This document shows positions 20,814-28,459 of a stretch of DNA of 64,000 bases, one piece after another. This DNA is from Dechloromonas sp. CZR5 (GTDB lineage Bacteria; Pseudomonadota; Gammaproteobacteria; Burkholderiales; Rhodocyclaceae). Positions within the stretch are counted from its first letter, which is position 1. Every line of letters starts with the position of its first letter. The notes beneath the pieces are model-generated. The model was not told the origin of the DNA. It saw only the letters and a list, made by a program, of their open reading frames with translations, and did no database searches. A program made the position numbers and the translations under genes. The DNA lies in assembly GCF_008711155.1 (NCBI RefSeq), contig NZ_VUYQ01000002.1, forward strand, positions 1 to 64,000. Reading direction: 5' to 3'.

Positions 20814-21176
20814 ATGCAAACCGAACCCGCCTTCACCGAAACGGAGCTCGCACGTCGGTGGAACGTCAGCATCAAGACCCTGCAACGCTGGCGCAGCGAA
20901 GAACGCGGCCCGCCGTACATCAAGCTCTCAAAGGCCATCCGCTATCCAGTCGATGAGATCGTCACCTATGAGCAGGCGATCCGCCAGGGCATGTCTCACG
21001 AAGTGCCGCTGCCATCCTTGAACGAAGCGCAGCCCGTTGCCGAATCTCCCGCGCCCGCCGCCCCCGAACCAAAGCGGTACTACTTGAGCGAGGCCTTTGC
21101 ACTCATCGCGCAGTACGGCAGTCTTGAAGCGGCCGAGGCCGCGCTGACGGAGGCGCGCGATGAAGCCCAAGGTTGA
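20814..21176 (+). CDS. Helix-turn-helix protein (AlpA/excisionase-like), copy 1
   Basis: 120 aa. The N-terminal 55 residues form an HTH_17/MerR-like winged-helix module (TETELARRWNVSIKTLQRWR with RYPVDEIVTYEQ following), typical of excisionases and AlpA-like activators of mobile elements. The second half is Pro- and Ala-rich then helical (LSEAFALIAQYGSLEAAEAAL). An AAGGAA box precedes the ATG. The next gene starts inside its end (17-bp overlap) and encodes a protein with the same DNA-binding module, so the two are paralogues in one operon. A role in excision or in control of the downstream island genes is likely but not shown. Confidence 0.75.
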   Translation: MQTEPAFTETELARRWNVSIKTLQRWRSEERGPPYIKLSKAIRYPVDEIVTYEQAIRQGMSHEVPLPSLNEAQPVAESPAPAAPEPKRYYLSEAFALIAQYGSLEAAEAALTEARDEAQG

Positions 21177-21708
21177 TGCCAACAAGCAGGGCGTTGCGCC
21201 CAGCCCGGATGAGCCAGCCATCACGTATCCGGTCCTCGATGAAAACCAGTTGTCCTCGAGGTGGAATCTCTCACCCAAGACGCTGCAAAAGTGGCGCTCG
21301 GAAGGAATCGGCCCGCCCGCCTGGCACCTCAACAGATCTATCCGCTACCTTCTGATGGAGGTCGAGGCCTTCGAGCGCAAGGCTCGGGTCACTTGGAAAT
21401 CCCCTGCCGGACGCCCGTTGTCCGAATCATCTCCCTCAGCACGTGAAGACGCCATCGAGCAGATGATGCAGAAGCGGCCTGAACGCCGTGATCGGGTTTT
21501 CTACTCAGCCAAAGAGGTGGTCGACATCACTGGATTGCCCGGTTACTGGATACACCAGAATCAGGAACGCCTGCGGCTCGGCATTCCGTTCTACCGGATC
21601 GCAAACGGTGACGTCATCCGCTTCAGCATCGAGGAGCTCTTCCTCTGGGAGATGCATCACCTGCGCCCATGCCGGTACCCGGCGAACGGGAATGCTGATG
21701 CCTCGTAG
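21160..21708 (+). CDS. Helix-turn-helix protein with two DNA-binding modules, copy 2
   Basis: 182 aa, ATG preceded by GGAGG 4 bp away inside the previous gene. Residues ~20-75 repeat the module of the upstream gene (ENQLSSRWNLSPKTLQKWRS). Residues ~110-175 hold a second, different winged-helix-like module (FYSAKEVVDITGLPGYWIHQ followed by IPFYRIANGDVIRFSIEEL). The protein probably binds DNA through both. Its placement at the element's left end suggests control of excision or of island transcription. No enzymatic motif seen. Confidence 0.7.
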   Translation: MKPKVDANKQGVAPSPDEPAITYPVLDENQLSSRWNLSPKTLQKWRSEGIGPPAWHLNRSIRYLLMEVEAFERKARVTWKSPAGRPLSESSPSAREDAIEQMMQKRPERRDRVFYSAKEVVDITGLPGYWIHQNQERLRLGIPFYRIANGDVIRFSIEELFLWEMHHLRPCRYPANGNADAS

Positions 21709-21781
21709 TTGGGGCGAGCCGTGGCGAAGTGTGTTGCCCTACGTTCCGATATTTCGTTGATTAATTAAAATTGGAGAATAA

Positions 21782-22411
21782 ATGGAACACACTCCATCAA
21801 TGCTCTCCGAGACCCACACCCAGCGCATCCTTGATCTGGCCAGCCAGAGAGGGCTGCTGCGTGCCAGCGATTTGGACGCCATCGGCTCGCCCCGGGTCAT
21901 CCTGACGCGCATGACTGCAGCTGGACTGCTGGAACGGATCGGGCGTGGTCTTTACCGTCTGCCAGGCGCACAGGTGACGGAATTTGAGAGTCTTGCCCTT
22001 GTCGCCACCAGGGTGCCACAAGCCGTGTTCTGCCTGCTCACAGCACTCCAGTTTCACGGGCTGACCACCCAACTACCGCGTCAAGTCTGGATCGCCATGC
22101 CACGCGGCAGCCACTCACCCCGGATCGACTATCCGCCGATCCGGATGGTTCAGATGGCCGGTAGCGCTCATCTGGCAGGCGTCGAGGAGCACTTGTGCAA
22201 CGGGGTGAAGGCGCGGATCTACAGCCCGGCCAAGACCGTGGTCGATTGCTTCAAGCATCGCAACAAGATCGGTCTGGATGTGGCGCTGGAGGCCTTGAAA
22301 GACGCATGGAGGACGCGCAAGGCGTCCGCTGACGACCTGTGGCGCTACGCTCATGATTGTCGCGTCGCCACCGTGATGCGCCCCTACATGGAAGCAGTCG
22401 CCCACGACTGA
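21782..22411 (+). CDS. AbiEi-like type IV antitoxin / transcriptional regulator (no AbiEii partner)
   Basis: 209 aa. N-terminal winged helix (LASQRGLLRASDLDAIGSPR) followed by the AbiEi_4 core: IGRGLYRLPGA, SLALVATRVPQAVFCLLTAL, then the C-terminal region IYSPAKTVVDCFKHRNKIGLDVALEALK. In AbiE systems AbiEi represses the operon and counters the nucleotidyltransferase toxin AbiEii encoded next to it. Here the next gene is an XRE-ImmA protein and no nucleotidyltransferase is visible, so this is an orphan. GGAG lies 6 bp before the ATG. The AT-rich 73 bp upstream probably contains its promoter, but I cannot assign boxes with confidence. Confidence 0.8.
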   Translation: MEHTPSMLSETHTQRILDLASQRGLLRASDLDAIGSPRVILTRMTAAGLLERIGRGLYRLPGAQVTEFESLALVATRVPQAVFCLLTALQFHGLTTQLPRQVWIAMPRGSHSPRIDYPPIRMVQMAGSAHLAGVEEHLCNGVKARIYSPAKTVVDCFKHRNKIGLDVALEALKDAWRTRKASADDLWRYAHDCRVATVMRPYMEAVAHD

Positions 22412-22445
22412 CGCCACGGCCGCCGAGACGGGCTGGCTTCTCTTT

Positions 22446-22483
22446 GGTTTAAAAATTTGGTAGGATGACGGTTGTTTTAAACC
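22446..22483. promoter_or_regulatory. Inverted-repeat operator upstream of the XRE-ImmA gene
   Basis: GGTTTAAAA (22446-22454) and TTTTAAACC (22475-22483) form a perfect 9-bp inverted repeat with a 20-nt spacer, ending 17 bp before the ATG at 22501. The two arms are about three helical turns apart. This is a plausible autoregulatory site for the XRE domain encoded downstream. Confidence 0.55.
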
Positions 22484-22500
22484 CAACCCGAGGAGGCGTC

Positions 22501-23580
22501 ATGATTGCAGATCGCATTCGTCAAGCACGATTGGCGGCAGGTCTGACCCTGGGTGCGTTGGGCGAACAGGTGGGTGTTTCTCACACCGCCATCCAGAAGT
22601 ACGAGAAGGGTCTGCTGACGCCGTCGTCGACTCAGCTACTCAAGCTGGCCCGCGCCTGCGGCATCCGGACCGAATACTTCTTTCGCACGCATACGGTTGA
22701 ACTGCTGCAGCCCGAGTTCCGCAAGCTCTCGACCTTTGGCAAGACGGCGCAGGATGCGCTGAAGATCAAGGTCGTCGAGTTGGTGGAGAAGCGCGTGGAG
22801 TTGCTCGGCGCATTTCCCGAACTGCCGTTCCCGGCGTTTGCACCGCCCGCGAATCTGCCTGAGCACATCACCTCGCTGGATGAGATCGATGCGTTCTCGG
22901 ATTCGGTCCGCAACGCTTGGCTGTTGGGCCTGAATCCGATTGCTGACCTCACCGACACCCTCGAAGGCCTCGGCTTGCTGGTCATCGTGGTCGACGAAGA
23001 AAACCCAGGCTTCTCTGGCTTGACGGCCAAGGCACGGACCGAAGATGGCCGGGAGTATCCGGTCGTGGCTGTTTCCAAGCGCTGGCCCGGTGATCGGCAG
23101 CGGTTCACGCTGGCGCATGAGCTGGGGCACCTGCTGCTCGAAGGGCGACTGGCTGACGGGATCAACGAAGAGAAAGCCTGCGACCGGTTCGCCGGTGCCT
23201 TCCTGGCTCCGCGTGTCGCGGTGTTGCAGTTGCTTGGGGCACAACGCCATGCGCTGGAATGGCAAGAGCTGTATGTGCTCAAGCACGAGTTCGGTCTGTC
23301 GATGACCGGATGGCTGCAGCGCGCCAAACAGTGTGGCGTGATCACCGAGGCAGCTCATCTCTCCATGTTCAAGCGGTTTTCGGCCAAGGGCTGGCGCAAG
23401 ACCGAGCCTGGCGAACCACTGCCGAAAGAGCATCCCCGACTGTTTGATCAGTTGGTGTACCGCGCCTTGGCCGAGCAATACATTTCCGAAGGCAAGGCGG
23501 CGGAACTGCTGGGCATCCCGATGATGCGCTTCCACAAAGAACGCCAGCTGGAGTCACCGGATGCGGTTGCTCATCAGTGA
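22501..23580 (+). CDS. XRE-HTH fused to ImmA/IrrE zinc metallopeptidase
   Basis: 359 aa. XRE helix-turn-helix at residues ~5-60 (LTLGALGEQVGVSHTAIQKY), then an ImmA/IrrE (COG2856) domain with the zinc motif HELGH (residues ~205-209) in RFTLAHELGHLLLEG, and a C-terminal helical part. AGGAGG lies just before the ATG at 22501, which I prefer to an ATG 36 bp upstream. Such fusions act as regulators or antitoxins that can be cleaved or can cleave a repressor. It overlaps the next gene, a PIN nuclease, by 20 bp, so the pair is probably a toxin-antitoxin module with the PIN protein as toxin. Confidence 0.85.
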   Translation: MIADRIRQARLAAGLTLGALGEQVGVSHTAIQKYEKGLLTPSSTQLLKLARACGIRTEYFFRTHTVELLQPEFRKLSTFGKTAQDALKIKVVELVEKRVELLGAFPELPFPAFAPPANLPEHITSLDEIDAFSDSVRNAWLLGLNPIADLTDTLEGLGLLVIVVDEENPGFSGLTAKARTEDGREYPVVAVSKRWPGDRQRFTLAHELGHLLLEGRLADGINEEKACDRFAGAFLAPRVAVLQLLGAQRHALEWQELYVLKHEFGLSMTGWLQRAKQCGVITEAAHLSMFKRFSAKGWRKTEPGEPLPKEHPRLFDQLVYRALAEQYISEGKAAELLGIPMMRFHKERQLESPDAVAHQ

Positions 23581-24070
23581 TGCGAACATCTTGATCGATA
23601 TGGAAGCGGGAGCGTTGATGGAGACGCTCTTCCAGCTTCCGATGCAGTTCGGCATCCCTGATCTGCTGTACTACGAAGAAATTGAACCGGGCAGTCCGGG
23701 CCTTGAAGACCTGGGCTTGCAGGTCATGGAGGTCAACGGCGATTTCGTGGCGTATGCCGAGCAGTTGCCAGGCCAGCACAACCATCTGCTTCCCGCGAAA
23801 AACGGTCCCAAGCCCAGTCACAACGACTACTTGGCACTGGCGCTTGCGAAGCAGGAGACCTGTACCTTGCTGACAGGCGACACCAATTTGCGGATTGTTG
23901 CCAACAAGGAGCAGGTCAACGTCATGGGCACCATCGGGCTGCTGTGCGCCATGATCGAGAACCAACTGCTGACAGTCGACGACGCCTTCAAGGCGCTCGA
24001 CCGAATGAAGTCGGGCAAGCGTCGGTTGCCCTGGCCGGAAGCAGAAAAAGTACTGAACGCCTTACGTTGA
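23561..24070 (+). CDS. PIN-domain ribonuclease, probable toxin paired with XRE-ImmA
   Basis: 169 aa. PIN-fold features: N-terminal beta strand with acidic residue in LLISDANILID (D7), acidic cluster in YYEEIE, Asp in SHNDYLALALA (~90) and a final acidic strand LLTGDTN (~107). These carboxylates would hold Mg for RNA cleavage. The gene starts inside the end of the XRE-ImmA gene, so translation is coupled. ImmA/IrrE-linked PIN proteins occur in toxin-antitoxin-like and mobile-element loci. The target RNA is unknown. No promoter of its own is visible. Confidence 0.78.
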   Translation: MRLLISDANILIDMEAGALMETLFQLPMQFGIPDLLYYEEIEPGSPGLEDLGLQVMEVNGDFVAYAEQLPGQHNHLLPAKNGPKPSHNDYLALALAKQETCTLLTGDTNLRIVANKEQVNVMGTIGLLCAMIENQLLTVDDAFKALDRMKSGKRRLPWPEAEKVLNALR

Positions 24071-24117
24071 TACGTAAATAAGCTAGCCCAGTCGCACCCT
24101 TCGCCACGGTCAGTGGC

Positions 24118-24146
24118 GGTCTCCATACGGACTTTGCATGGAGACC
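24118..24146 (+). promoter_or_regulatory. Hairpin covering the ribosome binding site of the zinc-ribbon gene
   Basis: GGTCTCCAT (24118-24126) and ATGGAGACC (24138-24146) are perfectly complementary with an 11-nt loop. The right arm contains GGAG, the Shine-Dalgarno for the ATG at 24150. In RNA the stem would hide the ribosome binding site, so it may act as a translational switch or block read-through translation from the upstream toxin gene. The alternative ATG at 24138 lies inside the stem and has no site of its own. Confidence 0.6.
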
Positions 24147-24149
24147 ACG

Positions 24150-24617
24150 ATGACTACTCGACTTTGCGCACACTGCGGCCACCCCTTCGAACCCCGCCCA
24201 CAGGTTCCCGACCAAGCGTTCTGCTCCGCCCCTGAATGCCAGCGGGCTCGCAAGCGCGAATGGCAGCGGGCAAAACTCCAATCCGATCCTGACTACCGCA
24301 TCAACCAGCAGGCGGCCCAGCGTGCGTGGTCACAGCGCAATCACGACTATTGGCGCAATCACCGAGACGAACAACAGGCCAACGGCGATCAAGGGGAACA
24401 ACCTACCGCCGCCCATCGGCAGGCAGTCATCGATCCTGTAAAGATGGACGTGTCAGCGCTGCCTTCCGGCATCTACCGGATCACAAGACGTCCAGATTTT
24501 CCGAATGGAACAGCGGGCTCATGGGTGGTTGAAATCACGCTGCTGTATGAAACCCGTGAATGCAAGATGGATGCGTCAAGAGATGACTTGATCGACACCC
24601 AGGGAATCCAGCCTTAA
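24150..24617 (+). CDS. Small zinc-ribbon protein of unknown function
   Basis: 155 aa from the ATG at 24150, supported by GGAG 6 bp upstream; an ATG at 24138 would add four residues. Two CxxC-like pairs, CAHCGHPF and CSAPECQRARKREWQ, suggest a zinc-binding N-terminal module, followed by a charged Arg/Gln-rich helix (QAAQRAWSQRNHDYWRNHRD). The C-terminal ~50 residues (YRITRRPDFPNGTAGSWVVE) look like a separate small domain. I do not recognise a function. It lies just upstream of the recombinase gene, so a link to the mobile element is plausible. Confidence 0.65.
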   Translation: MTTRLCAHCGHPFEPRPQVPDQAFCSAPECQRARKREWQRAKLQSDPDYRINQQAAQRAWSQRNHDYWRNHRDEQQANGDQGEQPTAAHRQAVIDPVKMDVSALPSGIYRITRRPDFPNGTAGSWVVEITLLYETRECKMDASRDDLIDTQGIQP

Positions 24618-24765
24618 CTTCAAGCCCAAATGGGCTCTCGATCATCCTGGATGGCAACAATTTCAACCATGTGCATTCCGGCCGCGCAGTGCAGGTCACG
24701 GTTATGCCAATGAGGTGAAAGGCAGGCCCGAGAGCAAGTTCACACAACATAAAGTGATCGGGTCT

Positions 24766-26331
24766 ATGCAGGCAGAAGAGTTCTCCATTCCGGGGGCGGA
24801 TCAGCCACCGACATTTCGGGCCGCCGAGTACGTGCGGATGTCGACCGAGCACCAGCAGTATTCGACGGAAAACCAAGCCGACAAAATCCGCGAGTACGCG
24901 GCTCGGCGCAACATCGAAATCGTTCGCACCTATGCCGACGAGGGCAAGAGCGGCTTGCGCATCGATGGGCGGCGGGCGCTGCAGCAACTGATCAAGGACG
25001 TCGAGACAGGCAGCGCGGACTTCCAGATCATTCTGGTCTATGACGTCAGCCGCTGGGGCCGGTTCCAGGACGCCGATGAGAGCGCCTATTACGAATACAT
25101 CTGCCGCCGTGCGGGCATCCAGGTGGCCTACTGTGCCGAGCAGTTCGAAAACGACGGCTCGCCTGTGTCGACCATCGTCAAGGGCGTCAAGCGTGCGATG
25201 GCTGGCGAATACAGCCGGGAGTTGTCGGCCAAGGTGTTTGCAGGGCAGTGCCGCCTGATTGAGTTGGGTTTTCGGCAAGGCGGACCCGCTGGCTACGGCC
25301 TGCGGCGCGTGCTGATCGATCAGTCCGGCACGCTCAAAGGTGAATTGGCTCGCGGCGAGCACAAGAGCCTGCAAACCGACCGCGTCATTCTTCAGCCGGG
25401 GCCGGATGATGAGGTTGCCGTGGTCAACCAGATCTACCGCTGGTTTGTCACCGACAACCTGACGGAGCTGGACATCGCCGAACGGCTGAACGCACAAGGA
25501 ACGCGTACTGACCTTGGACGAGATTGGACACGAGCGACCGTCCGCGAGGTGCTGTCCAACGAGAAATACATCGGCAACAACATCTACAACCGTCGGTCTT
25601 TCAAACTCAAGAAGCTCCGGGTGGTTAACAGCCCCGACATGTGGATCAAAAAAGAAGGTGCGTTCGAGGGCATCGTGCCACCGGAGATTTTCTACACGGC
25701 GCAGGGGATCATGCGCGCAAGGGCACATCGGTACAGCGACGAGGAGTTGATCGAGAAGCTGCGCAGTCTGTACCAGCGCCACGGTTACCTCTCCGGCCTG
25801 ATCATCGATGAGGCTGATGGCATGCCGTCTGCTGCGGCCTATGCACATCGATTCGGCAGTTTGGTTCGCGCCTACCAGACGGTAGGCTTCACCCCGGACC
25901 GCGACTACCAGTATCTGGAGGTGAATCAGTTTCTACGCAGACTGCATCCAGAGATCGTCAGCCAGACTGAACGCATGATTGCCGAGGTCGGCGGCAACGT
26001 CGAACGCGACCCGGCCACCGACCTTCTCACCGTGAATCGCGAGTTCACCGTTTCACTGGTGCTGGCGCGGTGCCAATTGCTCGACAACGGACGACGGCGC
26101 TGGAAGGTGCGCTTCGACACCAGTCTCGCGCCCGACATCACGGTGGCCGTGCGGCTGGACGACAGCAACCAGGCTGCCTTGGACTACTACCTGCTGCCGC
26201 GACTGGACTTCGGCCAGGCACGCATCCATTTGGCCGACCACAACGGCATCGAGTTTGAGTGCTATCGCTTCGACAGCCTGGACTACCTCTACGGCATGGC
26301 GCGGCGTATCCGCATACGGAGGGCCGCATGA
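24766..26331 (+). CDS. Large serine recombinase
   Basis: 521 aa from the ATG at 24766; an in-frame GTG at 24715 would add 17 residues and neither has a strong ribosome binding site. Resolvase catalytic domain at the N-terminus: AAEYVRMSTEHQQYSTENQ gives the nucleophilic serine in RMST (about residue 26), with the following Arg-rich YADEGKSGLRIDGR. A Recombinase domain follows (VLSNEKYIGNNIYNRR, ~265-280). Proteins of this type integrate and excise elements without host factors. Its stop overlaps the start of the next gene (ATGA), tying it to two ParB-like proteins. It is the best visible candidate for moving this island. Confidence 0.88.
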   Translation: MQAEEFSIPGADQPPTFRAAEYVRMSTEHQQYSTENQADKIREYAARRNIEIVRTYADEGKSGLRIDGRRALQQLIKDVETGSADFQIILVYDVSRWGRFQDADESAYYEYICRRAGIQVAYCAEQFENDGSPVSTIVKGVKRAMAGEYSRELSAKVFAGQCRLIELGFRQGGPAGYGLRRVLIDQSGTLKGELARGEHKSLQTDRVILQPGPDDEVAVVNQIYRWFVTDNLTELDIAERLNAQGTRTDLGRDWTRATVREVLSNEKYIGNNIYNRRSFKLKKLRVVNSPDMWIKKEGAFEGIVPPEIFYTAQGIMRARAHRYSDEELIEKLRSLYQRHGYLSGLIIDEADGMPSAAAYAHRFGSLVRAYQTVGFTPDRDYQYLEVNQFLRRLHPEIVSQTERMIAEVGGNVERDPATDLLTVNREFTVSLVLARCQLLDNGRRRWKVRFDTSLAPDITVAVRLDDSNQAALDYYLLPRLDFGQARIHLADHNGIEFECYRFDSLDYLYGMARRIRIRRAA

Positions 26332-27239
26332 GTCAAGACAAAGAACATCGGCATTCGGAGTTGCGGATGATTCCGCTCAACCGGATTGAGGTTCTCAACC
26401 CCCGCGAGCGCAACAGCCGGGTCTTCGAGCAGATCGTCGGAAACATCCAGAACATTGGCCTGAAAAAGCCCATCATCGTGACGCCGCGTCCGGGGAGCAA
26501 TGGCGAGCACTATCTCCTCATCTGCGGCGAGGGGCGGTTCAAAGCCTTCAAGACGCTCGGGCATCAAGAGATCCCGGCAATGGTGATTAACGTCGATGAC
26601 GAATCGGCCTTCATCATGAGCCTCACCGAGAACATCGCCCGACGAAAGTTCAGCCCGTTGGAATTGCTGTCCGGCATCGAGCAGCTGCGGGATCAGGGCT
26701 ATGACAAGAAATCCATTGCCCAAAAGACTGGCCTGAGTCCGGAGTACGTGCAGGGCATCCTGCAGTTGCTGCAGAACGGTGAACAGCGACTGCTGATGGC
26801 CGTCGGCAGCGGGCGCATCCCTCTCAACGCGGCGATCACCATCGCTGGCGCGGGCAGCGACGAGAAAGCCATTCAAGCCGCATTGCAAGATGCCTACGAA
26901 ACCGGAAAGCTGCGTGGCAGCCAGTTGATCCAAGCCCGTCGTGTGATCGAACGTCGCCGCACCCAAGGCAAATCCATCGGCGGCAGGATGACCTCCCGCA
27001 AGACCAATGAGGATGTCACCACGTCCAGCCTGGTGCGGAACTACCAGCGGGAAGTCGAGCGACAGAAGCTGCTGGTCAGGAAAGCAGAGACCGCTCAACG
27101 CAACTTGCTGTTCATTGTCGGGGCCCTGCGCCAACTGCTGGCCGACGAGAATTTCACCACCCTGCTGCGCGCGGAGGGGCTGGACACACTGCCCCAGTAT
27201 CTGGCGGAGCGGGTTTGGGCTCGAGGGAGCGGCGCATGA
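26328..27239 (+). CDS. ParB/RepB-like protein 1
   Basis: 303 aa. The ParB N-terminal nuclease-like domain spans residues ~10-100 (MIPLNRIEVLNPRERNSRVF, then LICGEGRFKAFKTLGHQEIP, the ParB box with its GEGR variant of GERR, then SLTENIARRKFSP). A helix-turn-helix follows (KSIAQKTGLSPEYVQGIL), with a RepB-like C-terminal part. ParB family proteins bind CTP and load on DNA, or act as regulators. No ParA ATPase is adjacent, so classical partition is unlikely. The ATG overlaps the recombinase stop by 4 bp. Confidence 0.85.
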   Translation: MSQDKEHRHSELRMIPLNRIEVLNPRERNSRVFEQIVGNIQNIGLKKPIIVTPRPGSNGEHYLLICGEGRFKAFKTLGHQEIPAMVINVDDESAFIMSLTENIARRKFSPLELLSGIEQLRDQGYDKKSIAQKTGLSPEYVQGILQLLQNGEQRLLMAVGSGRIPLNAAITIAGAGSDEKAIQAALQDAYETGKLRGSQLIQARRVIERRRTQGKSIGGRMTSRKTNEDVTTSSLVRNYQREVERQKLLVRKAETAQRNLLFIVGALRQLLADENFTTLLRAEGLDTLPQYLAERVWARGSGA

Positions 27240-28114
27240 GCAAACCGCCCTTGGGCTTCGTTCCGGAGCCACTGGTTCTGCCCCTCTCGTCCGTCCTGCC
27301 CTCGCGTAAGACGCCAGAAGGCTTGCTTGCCTCACGGAAATTCAAGCAGATCACCGCATCTATCGAGGCGGTCGGGCTGATTGAACCCCTGTCGGTGGGA
27401 AAGCCCAACCGCGAGGGGCAGCACATCTTGCTGGACGGACACACACGACTGGTCGCGCTGAAACAGCTGGGCTTCGACAAGGCTCCCTGCCTGGTGGCCA
27501 CCGATGACGAAAGCTACACCTACAACAACCGGATCAATCGCCTCTCCAGCATTCAGGAGCACCTCATGATCCGTCGCGCTGTCGAACGGGGCGTCACCCC
27601 AGAAAAGCTGGCGAAGGCCTTGGACGTGGACATCAGCCACATCATCAAGAAGCTAAACCTGCTGGAAGGAATCTGCCCGGAGGCCGCCGAGTTACTGCGC
27701 GACCAGACGTTTTCGGCAAACCTTGGTGCGGTCCTGCGCAAGCTCAAGCCAACGCGTCAGGTTGAGTGCGTCGAACTGATGGTCAGTGCCAACAACATCA
27801 CGGTCGCCTATGCCCAAGCCTTGGTTGCGGCGACACCCAGCAACTTGCTCGTCGGCGAGACCAAGCCCAAGAAGATGACCGGCGTCAGCGCCGACCAAAT
27901 GGCCAAGATGGAGAGGGAAATGGGCAATCTCCACGAGCAGTTCAAGCTCGCCGAGCAAACCTATGGTCAGGACATCCTCAACCTGGTGCTGGCCAAGGGC
28001 TATCTCGCCAAGTTGATGGCGAACGAAGCCATCTTGCGTCACCTGACCAGGAACCACCCCGACGTGCTGAACGAGTTCGACAGCATCGTCCGTATGGTGG
28101 CGCTGGACAAATAA
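27236..28114 (+). CDS. ParB/RepB-like protein 2
   Basis: 292 aa, coupled by an ATGA overlap to the first ParB-like gene. N-terminal ParB domain with SVLPSRKTPEGLLASRKFKQ and the box HILLDGHTRLVALKQLGF, where DGHTR replaces the usual GERR; then a helix-turn-helix (GVTPEKLAKALDVDISHIIK) and a RepB-type C-terminal region. It is a diverged partner of the preceding protein. The recombinase, ParB1 and ParB2 genes form a three-gene operon. I infer a role with the recombinase (site pairing, maintenance or control); there is no direct evidence. Confidence 0.83.
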   Translation: MSKPPLGFVPEPLVLPLSSVLPSRKTPEGLLASRKFKQITASIEAVGLIEPLSVGKPNREGQHILLDGHTRLVALKQLGFDKAPCLVATDDESYTYNNRINRLSSIQEHLMIRRAVERGVTPEKLAKALDVDISHIIKKLNLLEGICPEAAELLRDQTFSANLGAVLRKLKPTRQVECVELMVSANNITVAYAQALVAATPSNLLVGETKPKKMTGVSADQMAKMEREMGNLHEQFKLAEQTYGQDILNLVLAKGYLAKLMANEAILRHLTRNHPDVLNEFDSIVRMVALDK

Positions 28115-28459
28115 GCGGCGCGCAATCGGCGTAGTGAGCGAAATCCTTCCACAGGAAGGTCGTGACGGCGTCCACGCAGGCGGCCCACGGTTCTTTAACA
28201 ATCCGGAAGCATCAGGGTCATCGCCCCTAAAACGGAGTTTCTGCTTCACTCCGTGATCAAGGGCGGTGACCGACAGGCTTGCCGCTGGCCTGCCCACGCG
28301 CATCGGGGCCTGCGCCTGGGCGAACAGCGGCACCTTTTTCAGTTTGTGGCGACCCAGTCTTCGTGGCGGAGCAATAGACCTAAACAGTGCTCGCTTGCTG
28401 AAGCAAATGAACCGTCTTGTCCCAGAAACAAGGCTTCGACGATTTTTGCTTACTATCGA
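28115..28459. other. Non-coding stretch between the ParB operon and the defence block
   Basis: 345 bp without a convincing gene. It contains two hairpins: CCTTCC/GGAAGG around ACA (28145-28159) and ACGGAGT/ACTCCGT around a 9-nt loop (28232-28254). Neither has a clear T tract. The stretch between them (GGTTCTTTAACAATCCGG) looks like leader sequences I associate with other mobile-element genes, so this may be a leftover leader whose gene was lost. Confidence 0.4.

Noticed and set aside
24535..25848. Minus-strand open frame of ~437 codons opposite the recombinase
   Set aside because: The plus strand carries a clear serine recombinase with its catalytic motif; the antisense frame has no start site or domain.
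26328..28114. The ParB pair read as evidence that this is a plasmid
   Set aside because: There is no ParA, replication initiator or origin in the island, and chromosomal core genes continue directly on its left side.
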